NCBI RefSeq assembly: GCF_038396675.1
Contig: NC_088933.1
Span: 18,366,501 to 18,430,500, forward strand
Length of the DNA stretch: 64,000 nucleotides
Reading direction: 5' to 3'
Origin: Hydra vulgaris
Lineage: Eukaryota > Cnidaria > Hydrozoa > Anthoathecata > Hydridae
Part shown: piece after piece, positions 1 to 12,261 of the stretch
Position numbering within the stretch: the stretch's first letter is position 1
Layout: each line of letters opens with the position of its first letter
Position numbers and translations under genes: made by a program
The notes under the pieces: model-generated
The model's input: the letters and a program-made list of their open reading frames with translations, nothing else
Told to the model about the DNA's origin: nothing
The model's database searches: none

Positions 1-1414
1 ACTCTGGATTTCATCTTGTATGACAAATTTAATGTTTTCTGCAAAATCAACCAAAACAATAATTTCATTTATGGGTATAGATGACTTTAATGTATTTAAT
101 TATTTATCTTGTGCTTTAGCAATATAAGAGTGAGATGTTATGCTATTCAGTTTTTCACTATGACTTTCAATGAATTCGCCTATTGTAGAAGTATAACTTA
201 GAAGCTCTGCTCTATGTGTTGTGCTCCACTGTTTGTATTCAATTACTTCATCTTCATCAACTTTGTCATTCTCTTTAAATGATCCTTCATTTTGTAATAG
301 ATTTACAGTTATATAACTGATAATATTTTGAATTCCAGGGCAACGATTACATCTATAGACCATGCATTACCTTGACTCTCTGCTAGAAACAATTTTCTCA
401 GTAAGTTCATGGTAACTCTTTTCCAGTTTAACAGGGCTAAGCATAAGCTTTAGGTTTTGGTGTGTTTTACATATATTCCTTTTTGACCAGCGTAAATACA
501 CCATTTTGCCTTTAACTAGGCAAATCTAGAAAATCCTATTTTGGATTGAGTTAAACATTTCTTGTTTTTCTCTAGTTTGAATAAATAAATAATTCCTTTA
601 AATTGCAAAGAAGTAATCGCTTTGATACATGTTTATTTTTTGAAACACTTACAAAATCTTTTATACCTGGCAACTACCAACTGAACTGATCATTACAATA
701 GAAGCTTTCCGCCTTATCAATGATATATGATTCAATTATAACAGTGTTAGTTTTTTACTGCTGATATATCTAATTTATCAAAATTGGTATTTAAAACTTC
801 TTTTTCTTGTGTGATTTCTATACCTTCATCAAAAAATAATTGTACCAGGAAATCATTAACCATTGTGGTCCTGTAAGGTGACCAAACATCTTTTTTTTTT
901 ACCACTGCTCTTCGACATGAAGGACACATCTTAAAACCAGGTGTTGTTTCAATACCAATTGAACACATATCTTTTGCCAGTTGAATATCAATTTCTCGCA
1001 AACCACCTACAAATATATTATAAATGAAAAAAAATTTGCCAAAATCAAGAAATAATAATTTTAGGTAGAAAAAAGTTTATTTGTTTAAAAGAATTGGTAA
1101 TAGGTAATTTAATAATTTTAGAAATAAGACAAAAAATATTTTCAAACTAGTTGAAAGTGTACTAGATGTTTTTTTTGTAAATAGACAGCACAATAAGTTA
1201 AGAACATATAAACTTACCTTTTATATTAGTTTTATGCTTTATATAATATTTTTTGGGAGGTTGCAAACCGGTGAAGTAAAAGTTGCTCATGATGTAAACA
1301 GATTTTAACATTAACGTTTAATATTAATAACCCAGATCTCCATATTAATAAATTTCTATCTTTCTCTGAATACCTTGATAGATCTTTCAATCTTATTGAT
1401 TTAGTGTACACCAT
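1..1414 (-). pseudogene. Orphan transposon-like gene relic, three exon-like blocks
   Basis: Three coding blocks read right to left. Block A (about 1218-1414) encodes a segment with ICLHHEQLLLHRF. Block B (about 747-1008) starts after a clean acceptor (tatttgtag) with GGLREIDIQLAKDM and has a CPSCRR pair. Block C (1-363) has YRCNRCPG, VIEYKQW, SYIAKAQ and, at the window edge, VDFAENIKFVIQDEIQ. Block A ends at a consensus donor (gtaagttt) whose phase joins block B. From memory, these motifs occur in this order in a recurrent uncharacterised protein family of cnidarian and arthropod genomes that behaves like a mobile element. I know no established function. It is broken: the frame shifts within block A and there is an in-frame stop after AKAQDK in block C. 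The rest lies left of the window. It could be a decayed domesticated gene, but the breaks favour a relic. Confidence 0.55.
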
Positions 1415-3369
1415 TTTATAAAAACATCAATCATTTGATAAAATATCTACTTTCACAAAAAACGCTCATTTAATTTTTTTAATTTTTTATTTAACTATAA
1501 ATAAACACAAAATACACAGACTTTTATCCTTAGTATTTTTAAAAATTTATTAAATATTAATTATTTTTTAAATTTTGATTATAACTAGTTTTTTTATTTT
1601 AATGATTAACTACAGAGAAAGAACAACAGCTGGTAATATTTCAGGCTAATACCAAGTCTTAGCGTTTTAATATCGAGTGGTTCTTTTGTTTTAGTAAAAG
1701 ATAACATAATATGTCATTTATTACAAAGCATGAGATTATTTAAAAAAAAAAAATTTATTTGAATTAAAGCTCCTTTAAATAATAGGTTAATTGAGTTTTC
1801 TATTGTATAATTTTTGATGACTAATGAAAATTGTCAATATCAATTATATTAAAAAGAAATTATGAACACAGACCTATAATACTTATTTTATCACATAGTA
1901 CTCCTATATTTTTACCAAAAATTTCAAAAAATCCACCTCTAAATTTTGCTTCAAAACACTCGTTAATATATCTACTTTAATAAAAACGAAAAAAAATTCA
2001 AAAAGAGTTAATGCTACCATGGATACCAGGCCTCCTTTCCGCCTTTGTTAAAATTTTAAAAATAGGTATAGGTGAAGTACAATCCCCATATTAATATAGT
2101 TCTAAATATTTTTATTGATAGCAAATATCATATTCTGATTTCTCGTCCTAAAAACTATACTGGTGCTAATTTTCAGCTTAATTATTTGTTTAGTTGAACA
2201 GTTGTAAAACAAAAACTATAGTAAAATAAAAATGGCCACTGAACAAAAAGAACTGCTAAAAATAGCTGATTTAAAAGTAGCAACATCTCCAAAACCTATT
2301 TGATATCAGTGCTAAAATTTTGCAAGGCATTCTATGTTATATAGGTGACCATTTTTACAATGTATAAAGAAAATCTGAGACGGTGGGTTACAAACCTTAA
2401 AAATTTGTCCCACTTCCTCATGGAATACCTCTTGGTATAACTTTTTTCAAATTAAGTTCCCATTAATTCTATTATTTAGCAGGAAAAGTATTTTGAAAAA
2501 TTACCCAATATCTTTTCAGAACTTTGCACTTATTACTCCCATATATAAATTATATGCATCTCTAAAACATTTAAGTTGTTATAACTCGTCCAGATAATTT
2601 GCAACACTCGCAAATTAAAAGCAATTGTAAGCAAGAGTTTACAATTGCTTTGATTAATTTAGATTGCCTTTGGTAATGTATAGTAATAAATGATTACAAA
2701 GCATTGTAAAAAATATGCTATAAGAAAAAATCTATAACCTGATGTCCACAAGTGTGTTTTGATATAGTAAACTGATTATCAAAAGGAATAACTCTCAACT
2801 TACTACACCTTTATAAAAAACTAAGTGTTAAAAGGTAGAACCAAGAAAAATCGCAAACATACAAGTTCATATTGTTGTTTATTCCAATTTCAAAAGTCAA
2901 TACATGTAAAGCACATGTTTGTTAATATATAGCTTTTAACCTAAACAAAATATTGGTTATTGTATTCTATAATTGGTATAAAATGTTTACCTTTTGATAG
3001 CAACTGATGGTAAATAATGTTAAATAAAGCAACAAACTTTGATAAATTTTATACTTATTATGCCAATAATTTATTTTACATTATATACTTCTGAAGAAGA
3101 AAAAAAAATTCTGCTCTAGAAAATGAAAAAATAAAAACTTAAATAAAATGTATTCCGTATTTTCAAATTTTTATGAATAGTTTTATTATGTAATTTTTGG
3201 TATAACCATTAAAATCAAGTGCGCTTTTTTTGAATTTCTGTGAGTATTTCTTGTATAATGGTATAAAAATAGTAACATGTCAAGTTTTATTTTGAAGTAA
3301 TATTGATAGCTTTTAATATCAATGTTTATATGTAACTGTACAAAAGAACTGTTCAGTAGAAAAACAAAT
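1415..3369. other. AT-rich DNA without recognised features
   Basis: About 2 kb of AT-rich sequence with only short chance ORFs. I see no domain, clear terminal repeat or tandem array. Short inverted matches around 2600-2650 (gcaattgtaag against cttacaattgc) give only a weak hairpin. Confidence 0.5.
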
Positions 3370-3829
3370 ATAACTTTTTTTGTTAAAACTTTAAATAGAT
3401 TATTAATATCCAATTTTCATCCTATTTATATATACGTTAAAATAACCTGACTAACTTTTTTGAATTTTTCACTACGTGTTTGAAGGTGTAAGGATTATGT
3501 TTTATTAAAGTTAAATAAAGAAAAATATTGATGTACAAGGAGTACATCAGTCTTCTCAAAATTTAGGTTAAACAGTAACTTCTTCAGAGCTTGTAGATTT
3601 GCATGGAACATGTAAGCTAGTTTAGTAAAACATCTGTAAAAATTTTCTTATTCCAAAAACTTAAATGTTTAACTCTTTATAATTAACAAGTTGGTATAAA
3701 GATGTAGTAACGAGATAAGAATAACCTCTGCCTCAGTTTAAGATCTACAATTTGCATACTTTAAGTGCTTTACCAGTAGTCTGGTGCAACTGCCTATAAA
3801 CTTTGTATCGAGCATGCTTTATAGAACAT
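3370..3829. repeat. Tandem duplication, copy A (left part)
   Basis: Matches 5650-6130 in direct orientation with many substitutions and small indels. Shared landmarks in order are a block before tattaatatc, the ata-tataagtt stretch, catcagtct, gaacatgtaagctagttt, aactctttataattaac, and gagcatgctttata against gagtatgctttaa. Copy A is cut by a 1.78 kb hAT-like insertion at 3830 and resumes at 5609. No coding content is seen. Confidence 0.7.
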
Positions 3830-5608
3830 CAGGCCTTGTTACGAGATTTCGCTGCGTAACGAAAACGCGTAAGGCTTTTCTAATTAACTCAACTCAGCAA
3901 ATATATTTTGTATTGTTTAGTGATCGACCGAAATTGGAACTTGGCCGAAATTTCGGTTTCGGTTCATTTCGGTTGCGGCATTTCTCACCCGAAACCGAAA
4001 CCGAAATTTCGGCACAACCGAAATTTTTTAAAAGTAAGAAATAACGTGTTTAAACAATGCTCTTTTGATATTTGTTTTATTAAGAGTTGATTTGTTGTTA
4101 TAAATGAAATGATGTAAATTAATAATTAAGAATATAATGTAAAATGTTGACTTGTAATTAATGAAAAAAAACGTTTTTTAAATGTCAACAAAATTTTATT
4201 TAAAACAAATTAAATTTTTTATAAAAACGCTACAATGTTTCCAACAAAATTTGTTACAGAAAAAAAAACGTTTACATTTTATTTGAACGACGTTTATAGA
4301 ATAAATTATAGAATTAGATTATAAGCGTTTATAATCATAAAATATGCATAACTTTATAAATTAAAAAAATAAATATATTAGATATGTATATTAATATATT
4401 TAATAGTTATATTAATATATAATATTTATATAAAAAAAATTAATTAAAAAACTGTCAACAAAGTTAAATTTGAAAAAAATTAATTATTATTTTAATAATG
4501 CTTTTTGAATTACGGTTTTTGGTTTGAAGTTGAACCGAAATTTCGGTTCAACTTCAAACCGAAATTTCGGTTTGAACCGAAACTTAAAAAACTACCGAAA
4601 CCGAAAGTTCGGTTTCGGTTAAAAGCAAAATTTCGGCCGAAACCGAAACCGAAATTTTCTGATCACTAGTATTGATAGAAGTTATATTGCGTCACTAGCG
4701 TCTTTTCAAGTACCGCATTGTAATTAAAGTTATTTTATTAAAGCGCTAAAAATCATACAGTTTTTTTTTTCTCACTATAACAAAAATTACAAATAAAATT
4801 TAAGATCCTATTTGAAAAATCATTTTTATTATTTTTTTCAAATATGAACTAAATTTTATTTAAAAAAAAATATTTTTTTCATAAAACGTAAAATAATATT
4901 TGTTTATTTTCTTATAATTTTACAGTTGGTTTTTGGTTATTTTATGAACTGTTAATAAATTTTTTCTTATTTATTTTGTGAACTCTTTTTAATAATCTTT
5001 TTAAACAAAGTGTTTTTTGTTATCATTTATCAGTTACCGATAACATTCGTGATCTTAATTTGTTTTTATAAATTAAACGAACGTCATTAAAACTTTACGT
5101 TATTGAATTAACAATAAACAAAATATCTTATTAATTTATTTATTTAAAATAATCTTATTAATTTATTATTTTATTAATTTATTAATTTTAATATCTTATT
5201 AATTTATTATTTACATCGAAATAAATCGTGCATTTTTCTAAACTATTATTACAAAAATAATTTATATATTTAATTCATTAATATAAAAGTAATTTATATA
5301 TTTAATTCATTAATACAAAACTTAAAACACTTTATTTTTTTAACTAATTTTTAACAGCAACAAAAAATTTATCAAACAAACTGTTTCTTTAACAAAAAAT
5401 CTATTAGTTTACAATTGCGGTTAAATACTTACGACTTTATTTCTTCTACTAAAACGTCACGTTAACGACATCAAAACGTCACGTTAACGACGTCAAAAGA
5501 TAATTTAAATATTCTAAAAGATAAGTTTTTGCGTAGTGCTGAACGCGTGGGCAAATCGCCTTTTCGCAGGCAAAATGCGAGCTGCGTAACGCTTCTTAAC
5601 AAGGCCTG
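3830..5608. mobile_element. hAT-like non-autonomous element (host of a nested element)
   Basis: The ends are CAGGCCTTGTTA and TAACAAGGCCTG, followed inside both ends by a gctgcgtaacg motif in opposite orientations. It is flanked by a 6-bp direct repeat GAACAT (3824-3829 and 5609-5614), read as a target-site duplication. The CAG start and subterminal repeats suit hAT-type elements, although 6 bp rather than 8 bp is unusual and would fit a hAT subgroup. No transposase frame survives. The interior holds a second complete element (3918-4668). The paralogous copy B at about 6085-6110 lacks the insertion, which supports these boundaries. Confidence 0.7.
3918..4668. mobile_element. hAT-like MITE with repeated ACCGAAA motifs
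   Basis: The termini are TAGTGATC and GATCACTA, with an 8-bp imperfect target duplication (GTATTGTT at 3910-3917, GTATTGAT at 4669-4676). Length, YARNG-type end and target length suit a non-autonomous hAT element of 751 bp. Both subterminal regions (about 3926-4035 and 4510-4656) are packed with copies of accgaaa/tttcggt in both orientations, forming long palindromes. The centre (about 4040-4500) is plain AT-rich DNA. There is no ORF of note. The repeated heptamer is likely a transposase-binding site array; that is inference. Confidence 0.8.
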
Positions 5609-6170
5609 GAACATGGACATTATATTTGACAAGAAACACATTTAGAAATCTTGCAAAAACATAAATTTTACTTCTTTTGTTAAATTTTCAAATAAATTAT
5701 TAATATCTAATTGTCATCTTTTATATATAAGTTAATGTAGGCTGCCAAACTTTTTCTAAATTTTAAAGTGTTTAATGGTTTAAGACGATGCAACTATGTA
5801 ATAAAAAATATATCAGTCTCCTCAAAACTACGGTTGAAGCAAAACATGAAAACAAAATCTCCTCAGAGCTAATTATTGACATAGAACATGTAAGCTAGTT
5901 TTGCAATCAGTGCAATTTTTTTTTTTTTTAAAAAACTTTTATGTTCAACTCTTTATAATTAACATATAAATCAACTTATAAATAAAGTTCTTCTCAGTAG
6001 TCTGTTGAAACTGCATGTAAACTTTTTATGCAAAAGTACTTCACTAGTAGTTTCGTATAACTGTATATAAACTTTTTATTTGAGTATGCTTTAAGGTCAA
6101 GGATATATTTTACAAGAAACACATTTGTAGATCTTTTCGAATTTTCTTCAACGCATACATTTTTTTTGCA
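5609..6170. repeat. Tandem duplication, copy A end plus copy B
   Basis: 5609-5650 continues copy A after the insertion (gaacatggacattatatttgac). About 5650-6130 is copy B, diverged from 3370-3829. Copy B reads gagtatgctttaaggtcaaggatatatttt where copy A carries the transposon, so it is a natural empty-site relative. Confidence 0.65.
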
Positions 6171-6689
6171 TTTCTTTAAATAAACAACAGATAAACCTTC
6201 ATCACCAAGATAAACTTTATTGAAATTTTGAGATTTTTACGAGTGGAAATTATCTTGTACAAATAGATTTTGATACCTTTTAAATACTCTGAGGAGTACT
6301 AAAATAAAATGAATTTCCTGTGCTGATAGTAACACTATCTTTAAAATAAAATGAATTTCTATTGATCACTAAAATAAATGAATTTTCTGTGTTTATAGTA
6401 ACACTATCTAACACTAAATTTTATTTCGAAAAAGCTTGTTGTTTTGATTTTAATTACATTTTTCACTTGCCTTTCTTTCAAAATCAGAATATTGCTTATA
6501 TTACTGCCTATTCTGAGCCTAAGTAGGGTTTCAAAATATGCGAACCCAACTGCTCAAGTGTGGCTAAAAAATTACTATTACCATACTTGTCCAGCATGTT
6601 TGATGAACCTACACAAATATGATCATATTATTGAAGCAAAGATTACATCTAGATTACATCATATTCCATAAAAATTACATCATATTCCA
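6171..6689. other. AT-rich DNA with a short direct repeat
   Basis: No gene is recognised. A segment containing aaaatgaatttc followed by tagtaacactatct appears twice (about 6300-6345 and 6372-6412), a local duplication. Confidence 0.45.
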
Positions 6690-7240
6690 AGCAACATTAA
6701 AATAATTTTATTGACATAAACTGCTAACACACCTCGAAAACTTAGATTTCTCGAAGCTAAATGGAGAGTGACGTCCAATACGCAACGTAAAATTTCATAC
6801 CACTTAGATGCCTCATTTCTTATTGGCTTTTCAAATTCTAAATCAATCCCGGTCTGATTTTTCAAGGCTTCAAAGACTGATTTCTAGACGATGTAGTGAT
6901 TTCTGGGTCACACTGGTGGCTTTAAATCTTTTCTCCTAGCTTTTGCCAATTATCCCTTATTCCGCCATTCCGCATCAAGAAGAAAGACTGAAATTGAAAA
7001 GCCCTTGCAGTTCTACTTTAGATAACTCTCTGTTAATCTTCTCTCCATTGAGAGAAATTTCGTAAAAAACGGAGGCAAGAGCTTTTTTGTTTGAAGAATC
7101 TCTAGAAAAAAGAGCTGGATTTTGAGGTGGTCTATTTAATATGACTAGATCGCGTTTGACTTTGGGTAAGACCCTCATCCACAAAGCGGGGTCGTTTTTT
7201 GCTGTTTGATCACCAAGTTGAATCGCCTCTTGATCCTAAA
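6690..7240 (-). pseudogene. hAT (ZMYM/TTF-type) transposase N-terminal relic
   Basis: Reading right to left, the first part resembles the TTF-type zinc-finger region of hAT transposases: a block around NRPPQNPALFSRDSSNKKA followed by SVFYEISLNGEKINREL. Further on, 6680-6865 gives NEASKWYEILRCVLDVTLHLASRNLSFRG, which matches the start of the DUF4371 core (the LAFRG-type motif). The conserved Trp/Cys residues between the blocks are lost or out of frame, and several frames are needed. The catalytic RNase-H core and dimerisation region are absent. It is a 5'-end relic of an autonomous hAT element, unrelated to the MITE at 3918. Confidence 0.7.
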
Positions 7241-9439
7241 TTAAAAAAGCATTTAAGAACTGTGGTAAGTTTATAATATCTGCAGATATTAAATGATATA
7301 TTTTTAGAATCTGCAGATATTAAATGATATGTTTTAAATATCATGCTTTCAAAAACTGGACATGACGTTTTTACTCTGAGTTACTTCTTTTTAAAAAAAA
7401 TAAAAAAGTTTTTCTTTTGTTTCGAGTTCAAAATGAATTTTTTATATAGAATTTAATTCTCAAAGAAATTAAAGAGAAAAAGAACCAAGTGAAATTTCAC
7501 AATACCAAATTAATTGGAATTAATGCATTGAAAGAATATTGAAAAAGTGTTGGAATAAGAGAACTTAACTGATTTATGTATCAATGTTTTAAATGATGAT
7601 GTTTTAAAACAAGCCTTCCGTTCGGATAAGTGTTATGTAGTTCGGATTTTAACTCCATTTAAATTGGAGCCATTGCAATCAGTCCTAACACGCAAAAAAA
7701 TAGAAATTGTGAAATTTCCATTTAACCTAACCTAAATTTCATTTCATGTTATAAAGTTTTGAAAATCTTACAAAATATCTTGCAGAAAAAAAAAATCTTT
7801 TATTTTGATTTAAATTTTTTGCTTTAAATTATGCAAATAATCTTTCTTTTTTTTCTCTCTTAACAATTATTACCATCATCACTAAAACGTTCTCAAAATA
7901 TTACCAGCCCGTACTGCAGGTGGGGTTGGTGAGTGCGATCAACGCTGCTTTTTGTATCAGTTACCCTTTGTTTTGCATAAATTTTGCATTAAAATTGAGC
8001 AGTATATTTATTTGCAACTTTAAACTACCTTGTTTTAAAATTATGATTATCCAATTATGAGCAAGGTAATACAGCTATTAAGCTATACATGGAGTCACAC
8101 TTTCATCTAGTAATTTGCAGTAGTATTACTCATTAGCACACTCACAGGCAGCAATATTAAAAATGATTCAGCTAGAAACCTGTTATCCATTATCGATTTC
8201 AAAAAAAAAATTATTCAGTCTGCTTGCTAGTCACAATATAAATATCTTTTTCTTTTTTTTTCTCAGGTTTGCCGTTTGATAAATTTACAATAAATACACG
8301 CTACATGTATAAATTTAGAAACAACATAATATAAAAAACTCACATATGTTTATATTATGTTGTTTCCATGTTTTCAAAGTGCTATGACTTAGTAAACTTG
8401 TAGAGCAAGATTTGTCAACCTTGACATAACAGAAAGTTACACGACAGTGTTTGGTGTCAAACTGTTACTGCTTTAGGTCTAGGTGTTTTCAAGCCTTTAT
8501 TATTAATTATTCTGAAAATACATAATGTATTTTAATAACATTTTGTGTAATGTCGTTACTTATGTTCTGTTAATATGAATGTTATGTTATGAATGTTGTG
8601 ATGTTTTTTTTGTTATCTTTTGAGTTGATAGACATTTGGCTTACCTTCACGTTGGTGTCTATTGTTAAAAATGACAAATAGGTAATTTTATTATTAAAAA
8701 TCACTGCTTTTAATCATTCACTAAAAGCCAAGACAAATTATTTTGCCAAATATACAATTTGTTTTATCTCAATTTGATTTTTTGTCTTTAGTGCTGCCTA
8801 ATACATGATTTTGCTATAAATATTTTGGAATCATGATGTTCCAGCATAAATTATTTTGTAAAAGCTAACATGAAATAATAATATTTTACAACTACTACTT
8901 TGGTAAATCGCAACAACTTTTCTCTATTAGGTAGATTGATTTTCATTTTTTGTATGTAATGTTTTTCTTATTTATTTGCTTATTCGTTACATTTTTTATA
9001 TTAGATTTATCTGATGATGTATTTGTGTGGTATAGAAGAACAAAATATTGTAAAGTTTTGTGAATTTTCTAAAAACGTTTACTAATAATTTTTTTGAAGA
9101 AATAATATTTAAGTTTGCAAAAAAGGGTTTAACTTTTTTTTTTTTTTAATTTTTCTATGTTAGCAGTATGTTTATTATTAGAGTTGCATGTTTTTAATAA
9201 TTTTTTTTATTATTATTTGCTAAAATTAGTTTTTTTCAAACATCTTCTGGCCGATATATATTCTTTTAAAGTCATAAGATTATTGTATAATTTATTTTAA
9301 ATGACAGTTTGTTGTATATATAAATTGTTTGTGTGTGCTATTTAGAGAAGGAAAAAAATTATGTAGGAAAGATCACAATCTTCAGGATTCGTTTATGATT
9401 TTTTGTTACTACTTTCAATTAAAAGTGAAGTTTAAATAG
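7241..9439. other. AT-rich intergenic DNA with small repeats
   Basis: No gene is recognised. There is a two-copy direct repeat containing ctgcagatattaaatgatat at about 7278-7332, and a hairpin at about 8321-8370 (gaaacaacataatat against its complement). Confidence 0.5.
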
Positions 9440-10870
9440 ATGATATTAGGGTAGAAGCAGGTATTAGTTTAGAAAATGGAAATGTTAATAGGCAAGTTAA
9501 TCGTCGCAGAAATAAAAGAGATAGGCTTAGGCGAGATAAAATTAATAATCGGCAAAATGCTAGAAATGCTGCTCAGGCGAGTTGAAAATAATTGTCGCAG
9601 AAATGAAAGAGATAGGCTCATGCGAGATAATATTAATAATTGACATAATGCTAGAAATGCTTTTGGCAAGCAGCAAATAATTATAACCCAAATGAGGAGA
9701 GCTTGGTTAGTCAAGTTGAAAATAATCGTCGCAGAAATGAAAGAGATAGGCTTATGCGAGATAAAATAAATAATCGACAAAATGCTAGAAATGCTGCTCA
9801 GAAAGCAGCAAATAATTCCAATCTAAATGAGTAGAGCTTGGTTAAGCGAGTTAAAAATAATCGTCGCAGAAATGAAAGAGATAGGTTTACGCGAGATAAA
9901 ATTAATAATCGACAAAATGCTAGAATTGCCGCTAGATACGAAAGAATGCATTGTATAGCAAGAAGTAATACTATTCCAGATTATAATTATTTAGGAGAAA
10001 AGAATTATATTTGTCAGCATTGTGATACTAAGAAGTTTCCTGATAAAGCACATTTTTATGTTGCTATAATGAAGAGGTAGTTTTGTCGCAACCTTCATCA
10101 TTTCCACAAGATTTAGAAGATTTATTTAAAGGAAACTATGCAGATGGAAATGCCAATCTAAATTTTCAAATATATTAGAAATTATAATGTCTGTCTTTCT
10201 TTTGCTTTATTTAAAGCTATGTAGTTCAATGAATCATGGACCGCCATGTTTTAGAATATGTCAAGTTTTTCATCGTATATCTTAGGCCAAATCAAGATCT
10301 GAGAATGCGATAACATGGTAATGATATTTGCTTGAATGATTTAATGTTTTGATTGCAAAATATTAATAGTGAAGAGAACCCAATTGCTCCTGCATTTATA
10401 AACATAGCTAAAGTGGAAAATGAAGAAAATCAAAATTGTAAAAATGTCTTTACTTGAAGGACAAGATAGGCGTTGCTATAATCTCCCTTCACATGGTGAT
10501 GTTGCTGTTTTATTTGTTGGTGAAGATGGTGCTCCATCTGCTTCCAAGTTGAGTTATTATTTACCCAAGAGGTCATCCTTCTTAAAATTATATCAAGTAT
10601 GTCTGCCAACTTAGATCCTATGGTTTATTTTCTATTTTTTCCAAGGGGTGATGCTGGTTGGCATAATCAATTGGTTCACAACCCTGAACGTGCTACATTG
10701 GTTAGAAATCATGTTACATTATCTCAGTATAACAATTATAGACTTTTAGTTAAACAATTAACCTAAACAGAGAAGCGAGCAGTATGATGCCTTACACAAA
10801 CATGTAAATGACCTTGGAAATAATATTAGACCAGGACATGTTGTAGTTTTGCTATCAACAATGTAGGAAG
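9440..10870 (+). pseudogene. Helitron replicase-helicase relic with tandemly amplified N-terminal part
   Basis: Plus-strand frames show an Arg/Asn-rich N-terminal segment (RRRNERDRL..DKINNRQNARNAA) present four times between about 9490 and 9950. It is followed by NYLGEKNYICQHCDTKKF (about 9985-10035), matching the Cys-containing motif upstream of the Helitron_like_N domain. Then come YNLPSHGDVAVLFVGEDG (10458-10530) and, in another frame, DPMVYFLFFPRGDAGWHNQL (about 10615-10670), a hallmark block of Helitron proteins. The catalytic HUH Rep and helicase motifs are absent, and the frames are broken many times. No CTRR end with hairpin was identified. It is a dead 5' portion of a rolling-circle transposon. 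Confidence 0.75.
9480..9935 (+). repeat. Four diverged tandem copies of the Helitron N-terminal segment
   Basis: Copies begin near 9493, 9594, 9727 and 9859. Each carries tcgtcgcagaaatgaaagag and a following aatgctagaa. Spacing is unequal because some copies include an extra gcagcaaataatt..aatgag segment. The substitutions differ between copies, so the expansion is old. Confidence 0.75.
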
Positions 10871-11098
10871 TTCTATAGCTTTATTTAATTTAATTTGTTT
10901 TAATATAGTAGTTTTAATAAAAAATGTTTGTTCCAGGTTTTTTGCTTTTCTGTTTTCAGTTTTTTTTGGAACTAAGCAACTTAGCTAAGCAAGTTTTGTT
11001 TTATATTTTAGTGCAATTGGAAAGAGCTGAAAACTATTTTTCAGAGCGATTGGAAGTAGGTGAAGTGATTTTGAGTCACTTCAGATCACTTTTTTGTT

Positions 11099-11202
<104 letters not shown>

Positions 11203-11776
11203 GAAGGGTTAATAATGAAAATTTTTAGACAGTAGAACTGGTACTGATTTTAGAAAGTTTGCTATTTTTTTTTATTTTGTATTAGCAAGATGAAATCATT
11301 TATTGTTTAAATGTAAAAAATGCTGCTTGGCGAGCAGAAAACTTACTTGCCAGAATTTAGTGTCAAGCAGTGTTAATGTTTGTTTATTTGATTTTAAACA
11401 CTTTAGAACAATACTAAGAATGAATTTTACTATTTATAGTAACAGTTGGTAACAGTTTTAAATTAAAATGATTTTAAATTTTTTTATAAATTCAATTATA
11501 ATCATGTTCTTTTTTTTTTAGTTGCCTTTGTCATCACTTGATTAGTTTGCTTACTGTTGAAACATGGTTTTAATTTTGTAATTTTAATGATATAAAGCCA
11601 GGTAATATTATTTATTGCGTGACTTTTTTACTTTTTTAAATATGCTGCTTTGGAAACTCTTTCTCTCCCTCTCTCTCAGATGAGATTTAAACAAGAATTA
11701 GTACAGGGAGCATCAATAAAACATGTAATTACTGAGCTCTTAGGTATTTCTTAATACCACAATTGATAATGACCAT

Positions 11777-12253
11777 TAGGGTGGAGTGAATTTTAGTTTT
11801 TTTTACAATTCGTTTAGCCTGGGTGTGCAAAAGTTGTCTATTCATTTCAGAAGTACTCTGGAAAAATATCAATGCTCTAGGAAATTATCTTGAGGTTCCT
11901 CAAGACCTTTAAAATTTTAATGGGTCCCTAATATTATGTAAAAAAATTTTTTTCAAAAGTATGTCATGTTGGGTCTCAAAAGAAGCAAAATTTTATAAAA
12001 ATTTCAAAAATAACAAGTATTTTATAAAAAATTATTATTTAAGATTTTTTTGAAATTATAATTAAAAAAAATAAACTTTTTTCATTTTTAGTTTAAAAGG
12101 TCATTTTTTCTGCAATAAACTATAAAATAAAATTTTTTTTTAAATATTTGTTATTTTTGAAATTTTTATAAAATTTTGCTTCTTTTGAGACCCAACATGA
12201 CATACTTTTCGGCTTAACGAATTGTAAAAAAAACTAAAATTCACTCCACCCTA
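11777..12253. mobile_element. hAT-like MITE with perfect 8-bp target duplication
   Basis: The ends are TAGGGTGGAG and CTCCACCCTA, inside perfect 8-bp direct repeats ATGACCAT (11769-11776, 12254-12261). The terminal inverted repeat runs at least 37 bp. Longer internal arms around aagcaaaattttataaaaatttc and its complement make the 477-bp element nearly a full hairpin. No coding capacity. YARNG ends and 8-bp duplication are typical of hAT. It shares gggtccctaatatt and the ctcaagacc segment with the larger element at 53564-55259, so they are probably one family group. Confidence 0.85.
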
Positions 12254-12261
12254 ATGACCAT

